Source of the DNA: Latrodectus hesperus
Lineage: Eukaryota > Arthropoda > Arachnida > Araneae > Theridiidae
Reading direction: 5' to 3'
NCBI GenBank assembly: GCA_037975125.1
Contig: CM075858.1
Span: forward strand, 65,324,140-65,388,139
Length of the DNA stretch: 64,000 nucleotides
Under the pieces are notes generated by a model. That model saw nothing but the letters and a program-made list of their open reading frames with translations, made no database searches and had not been told where the DNA came from. Below, piece by piece: positions 62,870 through 64,000 of this stretch (its first letter is position 1; every line of letters starts with the position of its first letter). Made by a program: the position numbers and the translations under genes.

Positions 62870-63930
62870 AAAGAATATGGAATACTTTTCTGTGGGGCTA
62901 AGTTGTTGACTCTTTGAAAAATGTTTTATATTACTAAAATAGAGAGAGTTATAAAGAAATTTATTTAGAATAGAAAATCCGATCAAGTAGATTTTATAAA
63001 TGAAGCAATTTAAAAATGTATGTAAGAATATTTAATTTTTTTACTGTATATCCAATATAAACAGAATCATAGTTAGTGATCAATATCCCGCAGGATGTCT
63101 TAGATGAGGTTTAGGAAGCTTAATCAAATTTGTAAATATCCAAGTACAATTCTGTTTATAACGACTATGTTTTCAATTGTATAAATACTTAAGTTTATTA
63201 CTTAAAAGCTTAAATCAATGGATTTTTTTTTTACAAAACTGAACAATAAATATATAAAATGTTGGTATACTAAAGAGTCTCAAAGTCCTGAAGTCTGATT
63301 TACACTTTGAAGTTAGAAAACCTTATTTTTATAACAGTTCAAAATCTATGTTATGTTAAAAATCATTTTTATAGCTAAATAAACTAACAGGAAGTTATAG
63401 GTGGTTTAGAAAACTAAATGAAGTATAATTTCTCTCCAATTATTAAAGAATATTTTCAACTGCATGAAGGAGAGTTTTTTCCAAATGTTACAATGATTCA
63501 TTTTCTTCCTACTTCAGAATGATAAATGTATAAAATATGAAAAATACCATCTCAAATTCCTAAAATCTAGTTTAAACTTTGGAATGGACAGTATTTTCTT
63601 GTTTACTGTCAAAAAAATCTGTGTGTTGTATCACATTAGAATCATAATTAATAAACAGATTATTTTAAACTTTAGATAGCTTAGAAAATTCAATGATATT
63701 TAATTTATTTCCAAGTACATTGCTATTATTAAGGACAATGTTTTCAAGTACACAGAACTAAGTTTTTAACTTAAACTAAAAATTTCAATTGTTGTATTTT
63801 TTTTAGTACAACAGAACGATAAATATATAAAATGTTGGCATTCAAAAGAGTCCTAAAATCTAATTTATACTTCGAAGTGGGAAAGCCTCGCCTTTTATAC
63901 AGAAGCCAAAATCTATGTTATCTGTCCATC
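62870..63930. repeat. Degenerate tandem array, about 280-295 bp monomer, 3-4 copies
   Basis: ACAATAAATATATAAAATGT at about 63243, ATGATAAATGTATAAAATAT at about 63519 and ACGATAAATATATAAAATGT at about 63816. Each is followed by a GTCCTxAAxTCTxxTTTAxACTT-like block, an A-rich block and (first and third copies) AAAATCTATGTTAT. A weaker first copy is suggested from 62870. Confidence 0.65.
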
Positions 63931-64000
63931 GGGAGCGACTCTTGCCAAGCAATCTAAAAAGATATCCCCTAATCTGTTTCGCGGCCTTTAATGCCAGATC
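63931..64000. promoter_or_regulatory. Start of another balanced-GC island at the window edge
   Basis: Composition changes abruptly after the array (TCCATCGGGAGCGACTCTTG, TTTCGCGGCC). Truncated by the window end. Confidence 0.3.

Larger units (their letters stand above)
44994..64000 (+). other. First intron (more than 19 kb, continues beyond the window)
   Basis: It starts with GTAAGT. I see no second exon: the + strand frames to the end of the window are short, AT-driven, and lack paired acceptor and donor signals. It is built of tandem arrays and balanced-GC islands listed separately. If the gene's exon 2 is absent from the window, the intron is at least 19,007 bp. Confidence 0.6.

Overview
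The window is AT-rich nuclear DNA from an animal. It has spliced-gene architecture, long TA microsatellites, tRNA-derived SINEs, non-LTR retrotransposon remnants and dead Tc1/mariner transposons, and it lacks any long open reading frame. The retrotransposon tails (a CxxC-x8-HxxxC knuckle followed by MDLV-stop; an FERKxLRxxxGP block) and the transposon mix resemble those I know from arthropods, chelicerates and spiders in particular. That assignment is inference; no species can be named from the sequence.

Only one protein-coding gene is supported. A CpG-rich block at about 43.9-45.0 kb holds a first coding exon on the + strand (ATG 44781, 71 codons, phase-0 GTAAGT donor at 44994). It encodes a low-complexity Thr/Ser/Gly/Pro-rich N-terminus. 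Two CRE-type sites lie about 370 bp upstream. The rest of the window to 64,000 would be a first intron of more than 19 kb, and no second exon is visible. Everything left of about 43.9 kb is upstream intergenic DNA or distal regulatory sequence.

Mobile elements by position: 5'-truncated SINE-A copy (2.4 kb, -); Tc1-like transposon with exact 26-bp terminal repeats and a decayed transposase (4.05-5.30 kb, +); SINE-C copies (8.1 and 38.0 kb, +); non-LTR 3' ends (12.1 kb +, 27.8 kb -, 40.9 kb +); a second Tc1-like transposase relic (14.7-15.9 kb, -); a fold-back MITE (20.75 kb); full SINE-A copies (29.75 and 40.43 kb, -); SINE-B (30.26 kb, +); and a mariner relic (37.2-37.8 kb, -). A 343-bp TA tract at 1.35 kb sits between 38-bp inverted arms.

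Two larger patterns stand out. First, at least ten unrelated, decayed local tandem arrays (monomers about 60-300 bp) fill much of the spacer DNA. Second, islands of more balanced base composition that look like conserved regulatory elements (6.7, 12.8, 18.2, 36.0, 38.4, 52.4, 55.0, 57.7, 61.6 and 63.9 kb) lie between them. Several arrays end right at an island or at the exon. CTCF-like motifs occur at 25.76 kb and 36.04 kb, and in weaker form inside all three SINE-A copies. All similarity statements are from reading the sequence; no database search or alignment was run.
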